From the NCBI RefSeq assembly GCF_020515695.1, contig NZ_JAIWJA010000001.1, positions 248,001 through 312,000 on the forward strand: DNA of 64,000 nucleotides, written 5' to 3'. The position numbers and the translations under genes were made by a program. Positions 1 to 8,572 of the stretch are shown here, piece after piece; position 1 is the first letter of the stretch; each line of letters starts with the position of its first letter. The notes beneath the pieces are model-generated. The model worked only from the letters and a program-made list of their open reading frames with translations, searched no databases and was not told the origin of the DNA. The DNA comes from Pseudomonas sp. MWU16-30317 (lineage in GTDB: Bacteria; Pseudomonadota; Gammaproteobacteria; Pseudomonadales; Pseudomonadaceae).

Positions 1-1118
1 ACAACGACGGCGCTACCGCAGCGGGCAAGGAGGCCGCCAAGCTGTACAGCGACGGCCTGACCTTTGTCATCGGCCTGATCGCCGCGGTGGTGGTGCTGAC
101 CATCGGCCTGGCCGTGCTGCTGACCCGTAGCATCACCGCACCCATCACCGATGCGCTGTCGGTGGCAGAGCGCATCGCCGGCAGCGACCTGTCGCGTGAA
201 GTGCTGGTGAGTGGCGGCGACGAAGCCGGGCGCCTGCTCAAAGCCCTGGCGCAGATGCAGGAAAACCTGCGCAACACCATCCTGCAGATCTCCGAATCCT
301 CGACTCAGTTGGCGTCCGCCGCCGAAGAAATGACCGCCGTCACCGAAGAGTCGAGCCGTGGCATGGTCAGCCAGAACGACGAGGTCAACCAGGCGGCCAC
401 GGCGGTGACGCAAATGAGCGCGGCGGTGGACGAGGTCGCCCGCAACGCCGAGTCGGCCTCTGACGAATCGCAACGTACCCAGGGCTTCACCCAGACCGGC
501 CTGGCCCATGTGGCGCAGACCTTGAAGTCGATCCAGAGCCTGAGCGGCAACGTCGCCAATACCGGCGATCAGATCCAGGCGCTGTCGACGCGGGCGCAGA
601 GCATCAACAAGGTGGTCGAGGTGATCCGCGCCATCGCCGAGCAGACCAACCTGCTCGCCCTCAACGCCGCGATCGAGGCAGCCAGGGCAGGGGAGCAGGG
701 CCGCGGCTTTGCCGTGGTGGCCGATGAAGTCCGCGCCTTGGCCCATCGCACCCAGCAGTCGACCCAGGAAATCGAACAGATGATCAGCGGCATCCAGGCT
801 GATTCCGAGCTGGCGGTGAACGCCATGAACATGAGCAAGACCCTGGCCACGCAGTCTCTGGACGTCGCTCAGGAAGCCAGTACCTCGCTGGACCAGATCG
901 CGGCGGCCATCGTGCGCATCAATGAACGCAACCTGTTGATTGCCACAGCGTCCGAAGAGCAGGCCCACGTGGCCCGCGAAGTCGACCGCAACCTGGTGAG
1001 TATTCGCGAACTGACCGTGCAGAGTTCCGCCGGCGCCAGCCAGACGGCAACCGCTTGCGGCGAGATGTCCAAGCTGGCGGTCAACCTTAATCGCCTGGTC
1101 AACCGCTTCGTGGTTTGA
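1..1118 (+). CDS. Methyl-accepting chemotaxis protein, 5' end outside window
   Basis: C-terminal part of a membrane chemoreceptor that signals to CheA/CheW. The reading frame is open from base 3, so the periplasmic sensor lies upstream of the window. Visible in order are the second membrane segment (about fragment residues 19-41), a HAMP domain beginning at RSITAP, and a long coiled-coil signalling domain. Its hairpin tip carries the hallmark [20 protein letters not shown] followed by [11 protein letters not shown]. It ends at a TGA followed by a strong terminator. The ligand cannot be inferred because the sensor domain is missing. The family call is secure. Confidence 0.95.
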   Translation, partial: NDGATAAGKEAAKLYSDGLTFVIGLIAAVVVLTIGLAVLLTRSITAPITDALSVAERIAGSDLSREVLVSGGDEAGRLLKALAQMQENLRNTILQISESSTQLASAAEEMTAVTEESSRGMVSQNDEVNQAATAVTQMSAAVDEVARNAESASDESQRTQGFTQTGLAHVAQTLKSIQSLSGNVANTGDQIQALSTRAQSINKVVEVIRAIAEQTNLLALNAAIEAARAGEQGRGFAVVADEVRALAHRTQQSTQEIEQMISGIQADSELAVNAMNMSKTLATQSLDVAQEASTSLDQIAAAIVRINERNLLIATASEEQAHVAREVDRNLVSIRELTVQSSAGASQTATACGEMSKLAVNLNRLVNRFVV

Positions 1119-1150
1119 GGCCATGGGTCCAGGCGCCGTACGCTGCTGAT

Positions 1151-1185
1151 ATCGACGCCCTTGAGCCCAGGGCGTCGATTTTTTT
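1151..1185 (+). terminator. Rho-independent terminator after the chemoreceptor
   Basis: A perfect 11-bp stem (atcgacgccct / agggcgtcgat) with a 7-base loop is followed directly by a run of seven T. It lies 33 bases after the chemoreceptor stop codon and separates it from the TonB-dependent receptor. Confidence 0.93.
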
Positions 1186-1255
1186 CATCAACGCTGTCCC
1201 CTTTTTTGCGCTCGGCTGTCACTGCAGGTAAGTGAATCCTGAAGAGAGCGCATCC

Positions 1256-3688
1256 ATGCCCGCACTGACCCGCCGTCGGCCCCGACTGGCGTCATCGATT
1301 TCCTGTCGCACCTTGTGCCTGAGCCTGTTGCTCGGCGGTGGCACCCTAAGCGCGTCAGTCGCCTCGCAACTGGCCGTTGCCGATAGCCGCACGTTCAACG
1401 TGCCCGCCGGTGACCTGGGTGCAGCTTTGACGCGCTTCGCTGGCGAGGCTGGGGTGAGCCTGTCGGTGGACCCGCAACTGGTCAGCGGTCGACGTACGCC
1501 GGGGTTGTCCGGCAGCTACAGCGTCGAGGCCGGTTTCGCCAACCTGCTGCAGGGCAGTGGCCTGCAGTTGCAGGCGGTGGGCGCTTCGGCCTACACCCTG
1601 GTGCCCGCACCCCTGGGCGCGAACGCGGTCGAGATCGCCCCGACCAGCATTCTTGGTGCAACCACTGGCGCGCCGGCCGATGACGGCGAGCGCTACGCCG
1701 GCGGTCAGGTGGCCCGACGCGGTTCCCAAGGCTTGCTGGGTGGTCGCGACTTCATGGAGACGCCGTTCAGCATGACCACCTACACCAGCGAGACGGTCAA
1801 GAATCAACAGGCGCGCACCCTGGGCGACCTGATCGCCAGTGACCCCTCGGTGCGCGCCACCAACCCGGCGGGCGGGCGTTACGAACAGTTCACCATTCGC
1901 GGCTTCAGCCTGTTCAACAGTGACGTCTCTTATAACGGCCTGTACGGCGTCCTGCCGACCTACACCATCGATATGGAAATGGCCGATCGGGTCGACGTGC
2001 TCAAAGGCCCCAGCCAGTTGATCAATGGTATATCGCCGCGCGGCAGTGTCGGCGGCGGTATCAACGTGGTGCCCAAACGTGCCACCGACAGACCCATCAC
2101 CGAGTTCACGGGCAGCTATGCCTCGGACAGTCAGGTCGGCGGGGCAGTGGACATCGGTCGGCGTTTCGGCGATGAAAACCAGTTCGGCCTGCGCTTCAAC
2201 GGCGTCAAGCAGGCCGGCGACACCGAGTGGGATCATCAAAGCGTCGACCGGCAGATGTATGTGCTGGGCCTGGACTTTCGCGGTGAGCGGCTGCGTCTGT
2301 CGACCGACATCGGCCACACCGAACGCGCCACCGATTCGCCTCAGGAGCGTGTGCAGATCGGTGCCAACGCCAAGGTCCCGGATGCCGACGATGTGCACCG
2401 CAACTATGCGCAATCCTGGAGCCAGGCACGCACCAATGACACCTTCGGCACGCTCAATGGCGAGTTCGATGTCAACGATTCGGTGATGGTCTATGGCGGC
2501 GTGGGCGCGCGCAAAAGCAACCATGACTTTCTGCGTCATGCCGTGTCCGTCACCAACGATGCTGGGGATTTCAGCGTGCTGCCGCGCGACTTCACCCGTG
2601 ACGAAAACGTGCGTACTGCCACCGCGGGCGTGCGCAACTGGTTCCACACCGGGCCCGTCAGCCATGAGGTCAACCTGGCCTTCAGCGACTTCTACATGGA
2701 TTTCACCAACGGTGGCGCGCGCTATGGCGCCTCGCCCAGCAACCTGTATGACCCCGTACAAACGCCCACGCCGATCAACGCCACCCGCCAGGACGACAAG
2801 GTCTATACCGAGAACCGCTTCACGGGTGTGGCGCTGTCCGACACCTTGGGCTTCATCGACGACCGCGTGCTGCTGACCCTGGGCGGTCGCTGGCAGCGGG
2901 TCAAGGTCGACGACTGGACCAACGGCATCAAGGGTGCCACGGCCTATGACGAAGAGAAGCTCTCGCCCTCGGGAGGCCTGCTGTTCAAGGCCACCGAGCG
3001 GTTGTCGCTGTACGCCAACTACATGGAAGGCCTGAGCCAGGGCAAGATCGCGCCGTCGACCTCGATCAACGAGGACGAGATCTTCGCGCCGTTCATCAGC
3101 CGCCAGATCGAGGTCGGCGCCAAGTACGATCTGGGCGCCTTCGCCCTGACTGCCGCAGCGTTCCGCATCCGCCAGCCGGCCTATGAGACCAACACCACCT
3201 CACGGCGCTTCGGGCCCAATGGCAAGCGCGAGAACAAGGGCGTGGAGCTGAGCCTCTTCGGCGAGCCGCTCGAGGGCGTGCGCTTGCTCGGTGGGGTGAT
3301 GTACATCGACAGCAAGCTGACCCACACCACCAATGGCAGCTACGACGGCAATCGCGCCCCGGCCACGCCCGAGTACAACATCAACCTGGGCGCCGAGTGG
3401 GACGTGCCCGCCGTCTCCGGCCTGACCCTGACTGGGCGCGGTATCTATTCCAGTTCACAGTATCTGGATCAGGCCAACACCAAGGAGATCGAGGCCTGGC
3501 GCCGCTTCGACGTGGGCGCGCGGTACGCCTTCAAGGTCGACGGCAAGGACGTGACCCTGCGCGGCAGCGTCGAGAATGTGATGGATGCCCGCTACTGGTC
3601 TTCGGCGGGCGCCTCCGACGACAGCGAGCCCGGGCTCACGCTATCGACGCCGCGTACCTATCTGCTGTCGGCTACGCTTGGGTTTTGA
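1256..3688 (+). CDS. TonB-dependent siderophore-type receptor with STN signalling domain
   Basis: Outer-membrane gated barrel, most likely for a ferric siderophore. From the ATG at 1256 (gaagag ribosome site just upstream; a GTG at 1232 is the longer alternative) it is 810 residues. A signal peptide comes first, then a secretin/TonB short N-terminal (STN) domain starting at FNVPAGDLGAAL. The plug follows (FMETPFSMTTYTSETVKNQQ; FTIRGF; DRVDVLKGPSQLINGISPRG), then the barrel ending in the aromatic TLGF. An STN domain normally talks to a FecR-type anti-sigma factor, but no sigma/FecR pair lies next to it here, so that pair may lie elsewhere or be absent. The specific siderophore is unknown. Confidence 0.9.
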   Translation: MPALTRRRPRLASSISCRTLCLSLLLGGGTLSASVASQLAVADSRTFNVPAGDLGAALTRFAGEAGVSLSVDPQLVSGRRTPGLSGSYSVEAGFANLLQGSGLQLQAVGASAYTLVPAPLGANAVEIAPTSILGATTGAPADDGERYAGGQVARRGSQGLLGGRDFMETPFSMTTYTSETVKNQQARTLGDLIASDPSVRATNPAGGRYEQFTIRGFSLFNSDVSYNGLYGVLPTYTIDMEMADRVDVLKGPSQLINGISPRGSVGGGINVVPKRATDRPITEFTGSYASDSQVGGAVDIGRRFGDENQFGLRFNGVKQAGDTEWDHQSVDRQMYVLGLDFRGERLRLSTDIGHTERATDSPQERVQIGANAKVPDADDVHRNYAQSWSQARTNDTFGTLNGEFDVNDSVMVYGGVGARKSNHDFLRHAVSVTNDAGDFSVLPRDFTRDENVRTATAGVRNWFHTGPVSHEVNLAFSDFYMDFTNGGARYGASPSNLYDPVQTPTPINATRQDDKVYTENRFTGVALSDTLGFIDDRVLLTLGGRWQRVKVDDWTNGIKGATAYDEEKLSPSGGLLFKATERLSLYANYMEGLSQGKIAPSTSINEDEIFAPFISRQIEVGAKYDLGAFALTAAAFRIRQPAYETNTTSRRFGPNGKRENKGVELSLFGEPLEGVRLLGGVMYIDSKLTHTTNGSYDGNRAPATPEYNINLGAEWDVPAVSGLTLTGRGIYSSSQYLDQANTKEIEAWRRFDVGARYAFKVDGKDVTLRGSVENVMDARYWSSAGASDDSEPGLTLSTPRTYLLSATLGF

Positions 3689-3690
3689 AG

Positions 3691-3798
3691 CAGCTTTGGA
3701 GCAGCTTTGAAGCAGCTGCAAGCTACAAGCTACAAGCCCGAAGCTCATAGCCAACTACCTACCGCTTGCAGCTTGCAGCTTAAAACTTGCAGCTTTTT
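3691..3798. repeat. Short-period agctt/aagct repeat block
   Basis: About 110 bases between the receptor gene and the decarboxylase gene. Variants of gcagctt and caagctac are repeated. The unit cttgcagct occurs at 3765, 3772 and 3786, and its reverse complement agctgcaag is at 3714. The last unit runs into five T, so RNA from here could fold and act as a terminator. Confidence 0.75.
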
Positions 3799-3858
3799 CG
3801 CCCGAGGGAAGGCACAATTCGCATCCTTTTTTTTGCTGGCCATGCCGGGGGTCTCGAA

Positions 3859-4956
3859 ATGATCAAGACGCCGTACTACCTCATCGACAAACAGAAGCTG
3901 CTGGGCAACATGCAGAAGATCGCCTATGTGCGCGAGCACTCCGGCGCCAAGGCGCTGCTGGCGCTCAAGTGCTTCGCCACCTGGTCGGTGTTCGACCTGA
4001 TGCAGGAGTACATGGACGGTACTACGTCGTCGTCGTTGTACGAGCTCAAGCTCGGCCGCGAGAAGTTCGTCGGCGAGACCCACGCCTACAGCGTCGCTTG
4101 GGCCGATGACGAGATCGAAGAGATGCTCGCCAACTGCGACAAGATCATCTTCAACTCCATCGGCCAGCTGCAGCGTTTCGCCGAGGCGTCCGAGGGCAAG
4201 GTGCGCGGCTTGCGCGTCAACCCGCAGGTGAGCAGCTCCGATTACCTGCTGGCCGATCCGGCGCGGCCGTTCAGCCGCCTGGGCGAATGGGATCCGGTCA
4301 AGGTCGAAGCGGTCATCGAGCAGATCTCCGGCTTCATGTTCCACAACAACTGCGAGAACGGTGATTTCGGCCTGTTCGACCAGATGCTCAGCACTATCGA
4401 GGAGCGCTTCGGCCACCTGTTGCACAAGGTCGAGTGGGTCAGCCTGGGCGGCGGTATTCATTTCACGGGCGAGGGCTATGCACTGGATGCCTTTTGCGCG
4501 CGCCTCAAGGCCTTCTCCCAGAAATACGGCGTGCAGGTGTATCTGGAGCCGGGCGAAGCCGCCATCACCCAGAGCGCTTCGTTGGAAGTCACCGTGCTCG
4601 ACACCCTCTACAACGGCAAGCACCTCGCCGTTGTGGACAGCTCCATCGAAGCACACATGCTCGATCTGCTGATCTACCGCCTCAACGCCAAGCTCGCGCC
4701 AAGCGAGGGTGAACACACCTACATGGTGTGCGGCAAGTCTTGCCTGGCCGGTGACATTTTCGGTGAATATCAATTCCCGGCGCCGTTGCAGATTGGCGAT
4801 CGCCTGTCGTTCGTCGACGCGGCAGGCTACACCATGGTCAAGAAGAACTGGTTCAACGGCCTGAAGATGCCGTCCATCGTAGTGAAACAACTCGATGGTA
4901 CAGTCGAAGTCGTACGTGAGTTTGGTTTTGCAGACTATCTGTCCAGCCTTTCCTGA
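3859..4956 (+). CDS. nspC: Carboxynorspermidine decarboxylase
   Basis: PLP-dependent decarboxylase of the alanine-racemase fold, 365 residues. It removes CO2 from carboxy(nor)spermidine to give (nor)spermidine. The PLP lysine is in LALKCFATW (about residue 37). The phosphate-binding glycine-rich segment VSLGGGIHF, the loop LEPGEA and the catalytic cysteine in CGKSCLAGD are all present. The ATG at 3859 was chosen because it starts the conserved MIKTPYYLID. The saccharopine-dehydrogenase-like partner begins 28 bases after the stop, so the two form an operon for the alternative, aspartate-semialdehyde-based polyamine route. Confidence 0.92.
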   Translation: MIKTPYYLIDKQKLLGNMQKIAYVREHSGAKALLALKCFATWSVFDLMQEYMDGTTSSSLYELKLGREKFVGETHAYSVAWADDEIEEMLANCDKIIFNSIGQLQRFAEASEGKVRGLRVNPQVSSSDYLLADPARPFSRLGEWDPVKVEAVIEQISGFMFHNNCENGDFGLFDQMLSTIEERFGHLLHKVEWVSLGGGIHFTGEGYALDAFCARLKAFSQKYGVQVYLEPGEAAITQSASLEVTVLDTLYNGKHLAVVDSSIEAHMLDLLIYRLNAKLAPSEGEHTYMVCGKSCLAGDIFGEYQFPAPLQIGDRLSFVDAAGYTMVKKNWFNGLKMPSIVVKQLDGTVEVVREFGFADYLSSLS

Positions 4957-4984
4957 GCTGGCAGCCTGAGGAGAAGTAAAGAAA

Positions 4985-6220
4985 TTGAAGAAGAACGTTC
5001 TTATCATTGGTGCAGGAGGTGTCGCCAAGGTGGTGGCCCACAAGTGCGCGCAGCACAACGACGAGCTCGGTCGTATTGCTATCGCGTCGCGCAACATCTC
5101 CAAGTGCCAGGCCATCATCGACAGCGTCAAGGCCAAGGGCAGCCTCAAGCAGCCGGCCGATATCAAGGCTTTCGCGCTCAATGCGCTGGATGTCGAAGCG
5201 ACCAAGGCGTTGATCCGCGAGACCGAATCGCAGATCGTCATCAACGTCGGCTCCGCCTTCCTCAACATGTCGGTGCTGCGTGCCTGCATCGATAGCGGCG
5301 TCGCCTATCTCGACACCGCCATCCACGAAGAACCGGGCAAAGTCTGCGAAACGCCGCCCTGGTACGGCAACTACGAGTGGAATCACCTCGAAGAGTGCCA
5401 ACGCAAGAACATCACCGCCATCCTCGGCGTGGGCTTCGACCCGGGTGTGGTCAATGCCTATGCGGCGTTGGCGCAGCAGCAGTATTTCGACCGCATTGAT
5501 TCGATCGATATTCTCGACGTCAATGCTGGCTCCCATGGCAAATATTTCGCCACCAATTTCGACCCGGAAATCAACTTCCGCGAGTTCACCGGACAGGTGT
5601 GGAGCTGGCAGAACAGCCAGTGGACCAGCAACACCATGTTCGAAGTCAAACGTACCGACGACCTGCCGGTGGTCGGTGCGCAGGACCTCTATCTCACCGG
5701 TCACGACGAAGTGCACTCGTTGTCGAAAAATCTCGACGTGCCCAACGTGCGTTTCTGGATGAGTTTCGGCGAGCACTACATCAATGTGTTCACCGTCTTG
5801 AAAAACCTCGGGCTGCTGTCCGAGCAGCCGGTCACCACCGCTGAAGGCCTGCAGGTCGTGCCGCTGAAAGTGGTCAAGGCCGTGCTGCCCGATCCGTCGT
5901 CGCTGGCGCCGGGCTATACCGGCAAGACCTGCATCGGTGACCTGGTCAAGGGCACCAAGGATGGGCAGCCGCGCGAGGTGTTCATCTACAACGTCGCGGA
6001 TCACGAAGAGGCCTTCGACGAGACCGACAGCCAGGGCATTTCCTACACCGCGGGCGTGCCGCCCGTGGCCGCAGCCTTGCTGGTCGCCCGTGGCGAATGG
6101 GATGTGCAGCGCATGGTCAACGTCGAGGAACTGCCGGCCGAGCCGTTCCTCAAGGCGCTGGACGTGATGGGCCTGCCGACCCGCATCAAGGACGAACACG
6201 GCGATCGCCCGTGGAATTGA
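4985..6220 (+). CDS. Carboxynorspermidine synthase (saccharopine dehydrogenase family)
   Basis: NAD(P)H enzyme of 411 residues that condenses a diamine with L-aspartate semialdehyde to carboxy(nor)spermidine, the substrate of the preceding decarboxylase. The TTG at 4985 follows a gaggagaag ribosome site. The Rossmann motif IGAGGVAKVVAH is at residues 6-18, and the saccharopine-dehydrogenase-like body includes ILGVGFDPGVVNAYAA. A homologous saccharopine reductase is the formal alternative. Adjacency to nspC makes the polyamine role much more likely. Confidence 0.9.
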   Translation: MKKNVLIIGAGGVAKVVAHKCAQHNDELGRIAIASRNISKCQAIIDSVKAKGSLKQPADIKAFALNALDVEATKALIRETESQIVINVGSAFLNMSVLRACIDSGVAYLDTAIHEEPGKVCETPPWYGNYEWNHLEECQRKNITAILGVGFDPGVVNAYAALAQQQYFDRIDSIDILDVNAGSHGKYFATNFDPEINFREFTGQVWSWQNSQWTSNTMFEVKRTDDLPVVGAQDLYLTGHDEVHSLSKNLDVPNVRFWMSFGEHYINVFTVLKNLGLLSEQPVTTAEGLQVVPLKVVKAVLPDPSSLAPGYTGKTCIGDLVKGTKDGQPREVFIYNVADHEEAFDETDSQGISYTAGVPPVAAALLVARGEWDVQRMVNVEELPAEPFLKALDVMGLPTRIKDEHGDRPWN

Positions 6221-6239
6221 TTCGTTGCTGATGTAGACA

Positions 6240-6270
6240 AGGTGCGCCATGACCGGCGCACCTTTTTTTT
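6240..6270 (+). terminator. Rho-independent terminator of the polyamine operon
   Basis: A 9-bp stem (aggtgcgcc / ggcgcacct) with a 6-base loop is followed by eight T, 19 bases after the synthase stop codon. Confidence 0.94.
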
Positions 6271-6298
6271 GCGCGCTATTTGCGTCGCTTTTCAAGCT

Positions 6299-6362
6299 CC
6301 CTTTGCGGGCAAGCTGTGTTCCCACAGTTCACTTTGTGAGAGCAAAGCCCGCTCGCGAAGGG
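6299..6362. repeat. Degenerate inverted REP pair
   Basis: Two REP-like segments face each other between convergent genes: cctttgcgggcaagctgtg then agagcaaagcccgctcgcga. They share the gcgggcaagc / gcaaagcccgc core typical of Pseudomonas REP sequences. The arms are imperfect. Confidence 0.6.
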
Positions 6363-6380
6363 GCCAGAGGGTTCAGCCGA

Positions 6381-7019
6381 CTATTTGGAGTAACTGTACT
6401 CGCCGCCTTGTTCGATGGCCTTCTTGTACGCCGGGCGGGCCTGGAAGCGCTCGACCCAGGCGGTGAGGTTGGGGTAGGGCGCGAGCAGGCCTTGGGCTTT
6501 GGCGATTTCGCCGATAAAGCTCATCTGAATGTCGGCGCCGCTGAACTCTTCGCCCACCAGATACGGGGTCAGGCCCAAGGCGGTGTCGAGGTAACCAAGG
6601 TAGTTGGCCAGCTCCGAGCGGATGCGCGGATGCAGCGGCGCACCTGCCTCACCGAGGCGGCCCACGTACAGGTTGAGCATCAACGGCAGCATGGACGAGC
6701 CCTCGGCGAAGTGCAGCCACTGCACGTATTCGTCGTAGGTGGCGGTGGCCGGATCGGGCTGCAAGCGGCCGTCACCGTGGCGGCGGATCAGGTAATCGAT
6801 GATCGCGGCAGACTCGATCAAGGTGTGCGGCCCATCCTCGATCACCGGCGACTTGCCGAGCGGGTTGATCGCCTTGAGTTCGGGCGGTGCCAGATTGGTT
6901 TTCGCATCGCGCTGATAGCGTTTGATCTCGTAAGGCAGGCCGAGCTCTTCGAGCAGCCAGAGGATACGTTGCGAGCGCGAGTTGTTGAGGTGGTGGACGA
7001 TGATCTTGCCAGTAGTCAT
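6381..7019 (-). CDS. Glutathione S-transferase family protein
   Basis: Cytosolic two-domain GST of 212 residues. The N-terminal thioredoxin-like domain (MTTGKIIVHHLNNSRSQRIL) includes the cis-proline region and the glutathione-contact motif DGPHTLIESAAI. An all-helical C-terminal domain follows from about residue 88. The start has a ggag site 7 bases upstream. It probably conjugates or reduces electrophiles; the substrate cannot be told. It is a single gene, convergent with the polyamine operon. Confidence 0.9.
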   Translation of the reverse strand: MTTGKIIVHHLNNSRSQRILWLLEELGLPYEIKRYQRDAKTNLAPPELKAINPLGKSPVIEDGPHTLIESAAIIDYLIRRHGDGRLQPDPATATYDEYVQWLHFAEGSSMLPLMLNLYVGRLGEAGAPLHPRIRSELANYLGYLDTALGLTPYLVGEEFSGADIQMSFIGEIAKAQGLLAPYPNLTAWVERFQARPAYKKAIEQGGEYSYSK

Positions 7020-7184
7020 GTGAATCTCCAGGGCGGTGTGTATCTACAGACTGCCATGCGGCGTTGAAGTGCTATCCAAACCATGAGCGTCGGCCTCCCG
7101 CTACGTCATTACGGTAGACGCGTCGTCGCGCTTTTCCTTATTATTGCCCGCCTGTTTTATGCGGACTCTTAATAACTTTCGCGT

Positions 7185-7194
7185 CTAAGCTTAG
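7185..7194. promoter_or_regulatory. Perfect 10-bp palindrome upstream of an FMN monooxygenase gene
   Basis: ctaagcttag is self-complementary and lies 62 bases before the start codon of the monooxygenase, in an AT-richer stretch between divergent genes. It could be an operator; nothing else supports this. Confidence 0.3.
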
Positions 7195-7255
7195 CGCTGT
7201 TTTAGCGCGCCCCAGGCCGCGCTCCCCGCGATCACTGTTTTCTGCCGAGACCCCT

Positions 7256-8572
7256 ATGAGCCAAACACTTTCCCAGATGCGCCTGGGCCTGTTCATTCAA
7301 GCTGCCGGTCACCATTTCAGCGGCTGGCGCTACCCCGGCGCGCAAAGCGGCAGCGAGAATTTCAAGCTGATCCGGCAACTGACCGAGGCCGCCGAGCGTG
7401 CCTGCCTGGACATGGTGTTCTTTGGCGACAAGCTGGTCACGACGGCTCAGGAGCACCCCTCGATGATCGTGCGCTTCGAGCCACTGACCCTGCTCGGCGC
7501 ACTGGCGTCGGTTACCGAGCGCATCGGGCTGGCAGCGACGGCCTCGACCACCTACGGCGAGCCCTACAGCGTGGCGCGCCAGTTCGGCACCCTTGATCAC
7601 ATCTCCGAGGGGCGTGTGGCCTGGAACGTGGTGACCACCGGCTACGACAGCGCCGAAAACTTCACCCGCGCCACCCATCCGGATCACGCGCAGCGGTATG
7701 CCGTGGCCGAGGAGTTCGTCGACGTGGTGCGCGGCCTGTGGGACAGCTTCGAAGACGGCGCCTATGTCCGTGATGCCAAGACTGGCGTGTACCTCGATGC
7801 GCAAAAGATGCACCGCCTCGACCACAAGGGCGAATACTTCGATATCGCCGGGCCGCTGAACCTGACGCGCAGCCCGCAAGGCCATCCGGTGTTGATCCAG
7901 GCCGGTTCATCGGGGCCGGGCATGGGCCTGGCGGCGCGGGTCGCGGAAGTAGTGTTCACTGCCCAGCAGGATCTGGCAGGGGCGCAGCAATTTTATGCCG
8001 ATCTCAAGCGCCAGGTGGTCGCCCATGGTCGCGATCCGCAGCACTGCCTGGTAATGCCGGGCATCATGCCGATCATCGGCGCCACCCAGGCCGAGGCGCA
8101 GGCGCGCTTTGAGCAGCTGCAGCAATGGACGGATCTGGACGCCGCCCTGCTGCTGGTCAGCGATCGGCTGGGGCAGGATCTCAGCGGTTTCGACCTCGAT
8201 CAGCCGCTGCCCGACCTGCCTCTGCCCCAGAACATGCGCAGCCGCGCCAAGCTGTTGCTGGACATGAGCCACCGTGATGGCCTTACCCTGCGGCAGATCT
8301 GCTATCTGGCTGGCGGCGCCCGTGGCCACAAGATCGTGATCGGCACCCCGGCTCAGGTGGCCGACGAGATGATTGCCTGGTTCGAAGGCGAGGCCGCTGA
8401 CGGCTTCAACCTGATGCCGTCGCATTTCCCCGAGGGCTTGCAGCTGTTCATTGATGGCGTGTTGCCGATTCTGCGTCAGCGCGGGTTGTTCCGCGAGCGG
8501 TACGAGGGCCGGACCTTGCGCGATCACCTGGGGTTGCCGCGCCCGGCGCATCGGTTCGCTGCCGCGCATTGA
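7256..8572 (+). CDS. FMN-dependent monooxygenase, NtaA/SnaA/DszA family
   Basis: Luciferase-like (LLM class) flavin monooxygenase of 438 residues using reduced FMN supplied by a separate reductase. Family marks seen are FFGDKLV, the segment TLDHISEGRVAWNVVTT, the GPLNLTRSPQGHPVLIQAGSS block and the C-terminal RTLRDHLGL. Relatives attack sulfur- or nitrogen-containing organics such as dibenzothiophene sulfone and nitrilotriacetate. A second paralogue lies at 58183-59508. It stands alone, and its stop abuts the convergent kinase gene. No flavin reductase is adjacent. Confidence 0.9.
   Translation: MSQTLSQMRLGLFIQAAGHHFSGWRYPGAQSGSENFKLIRQLTEAAERACLDMVFFGDKLVTTAQEHPSMIVRFEPLTLLGALASVTERIGLAATASTTYGEPYSVARQFGTLDHISEGRVAWNVVTTGYDSAENFTRATHPDHAQRYAVAEEFVDVVRGLWDSFEDGAYVRDAKTGVYLDAQKMHRLDHKGEYFDIAGPLNLTRSPQGHPVLIQAGSSGPGMGLAARVAEVVFTAQQDLAGAQQFYADLKRQVVAHGRDPQHCLVMPGIMPIIGATQAEAQARFEQLQQWTDLDAALLLVSDRLGQDLSGFDLDQPLPDLPLPQNMRSRAKLLLDMSHRDGLTLRQICYLAGGARGHKIVIGTPAQVADEMIAWFEGEAADGFNLMPSHFPEGLQLFIDGVLPILRQRGLFRERYEGRTLRDHLGLPRPAHRFAAAH

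Noticed and set aside
1355..2761. 468-codon minus-strand frame
   Set aside because: Antisense shadow of the TonB-dependent receptor; no family signature.
4853..6325. 490-codon minus-strand frame
   Set aside because: Antisense shadow of the carboxynorspermidine synthase created by high-GC third positions.
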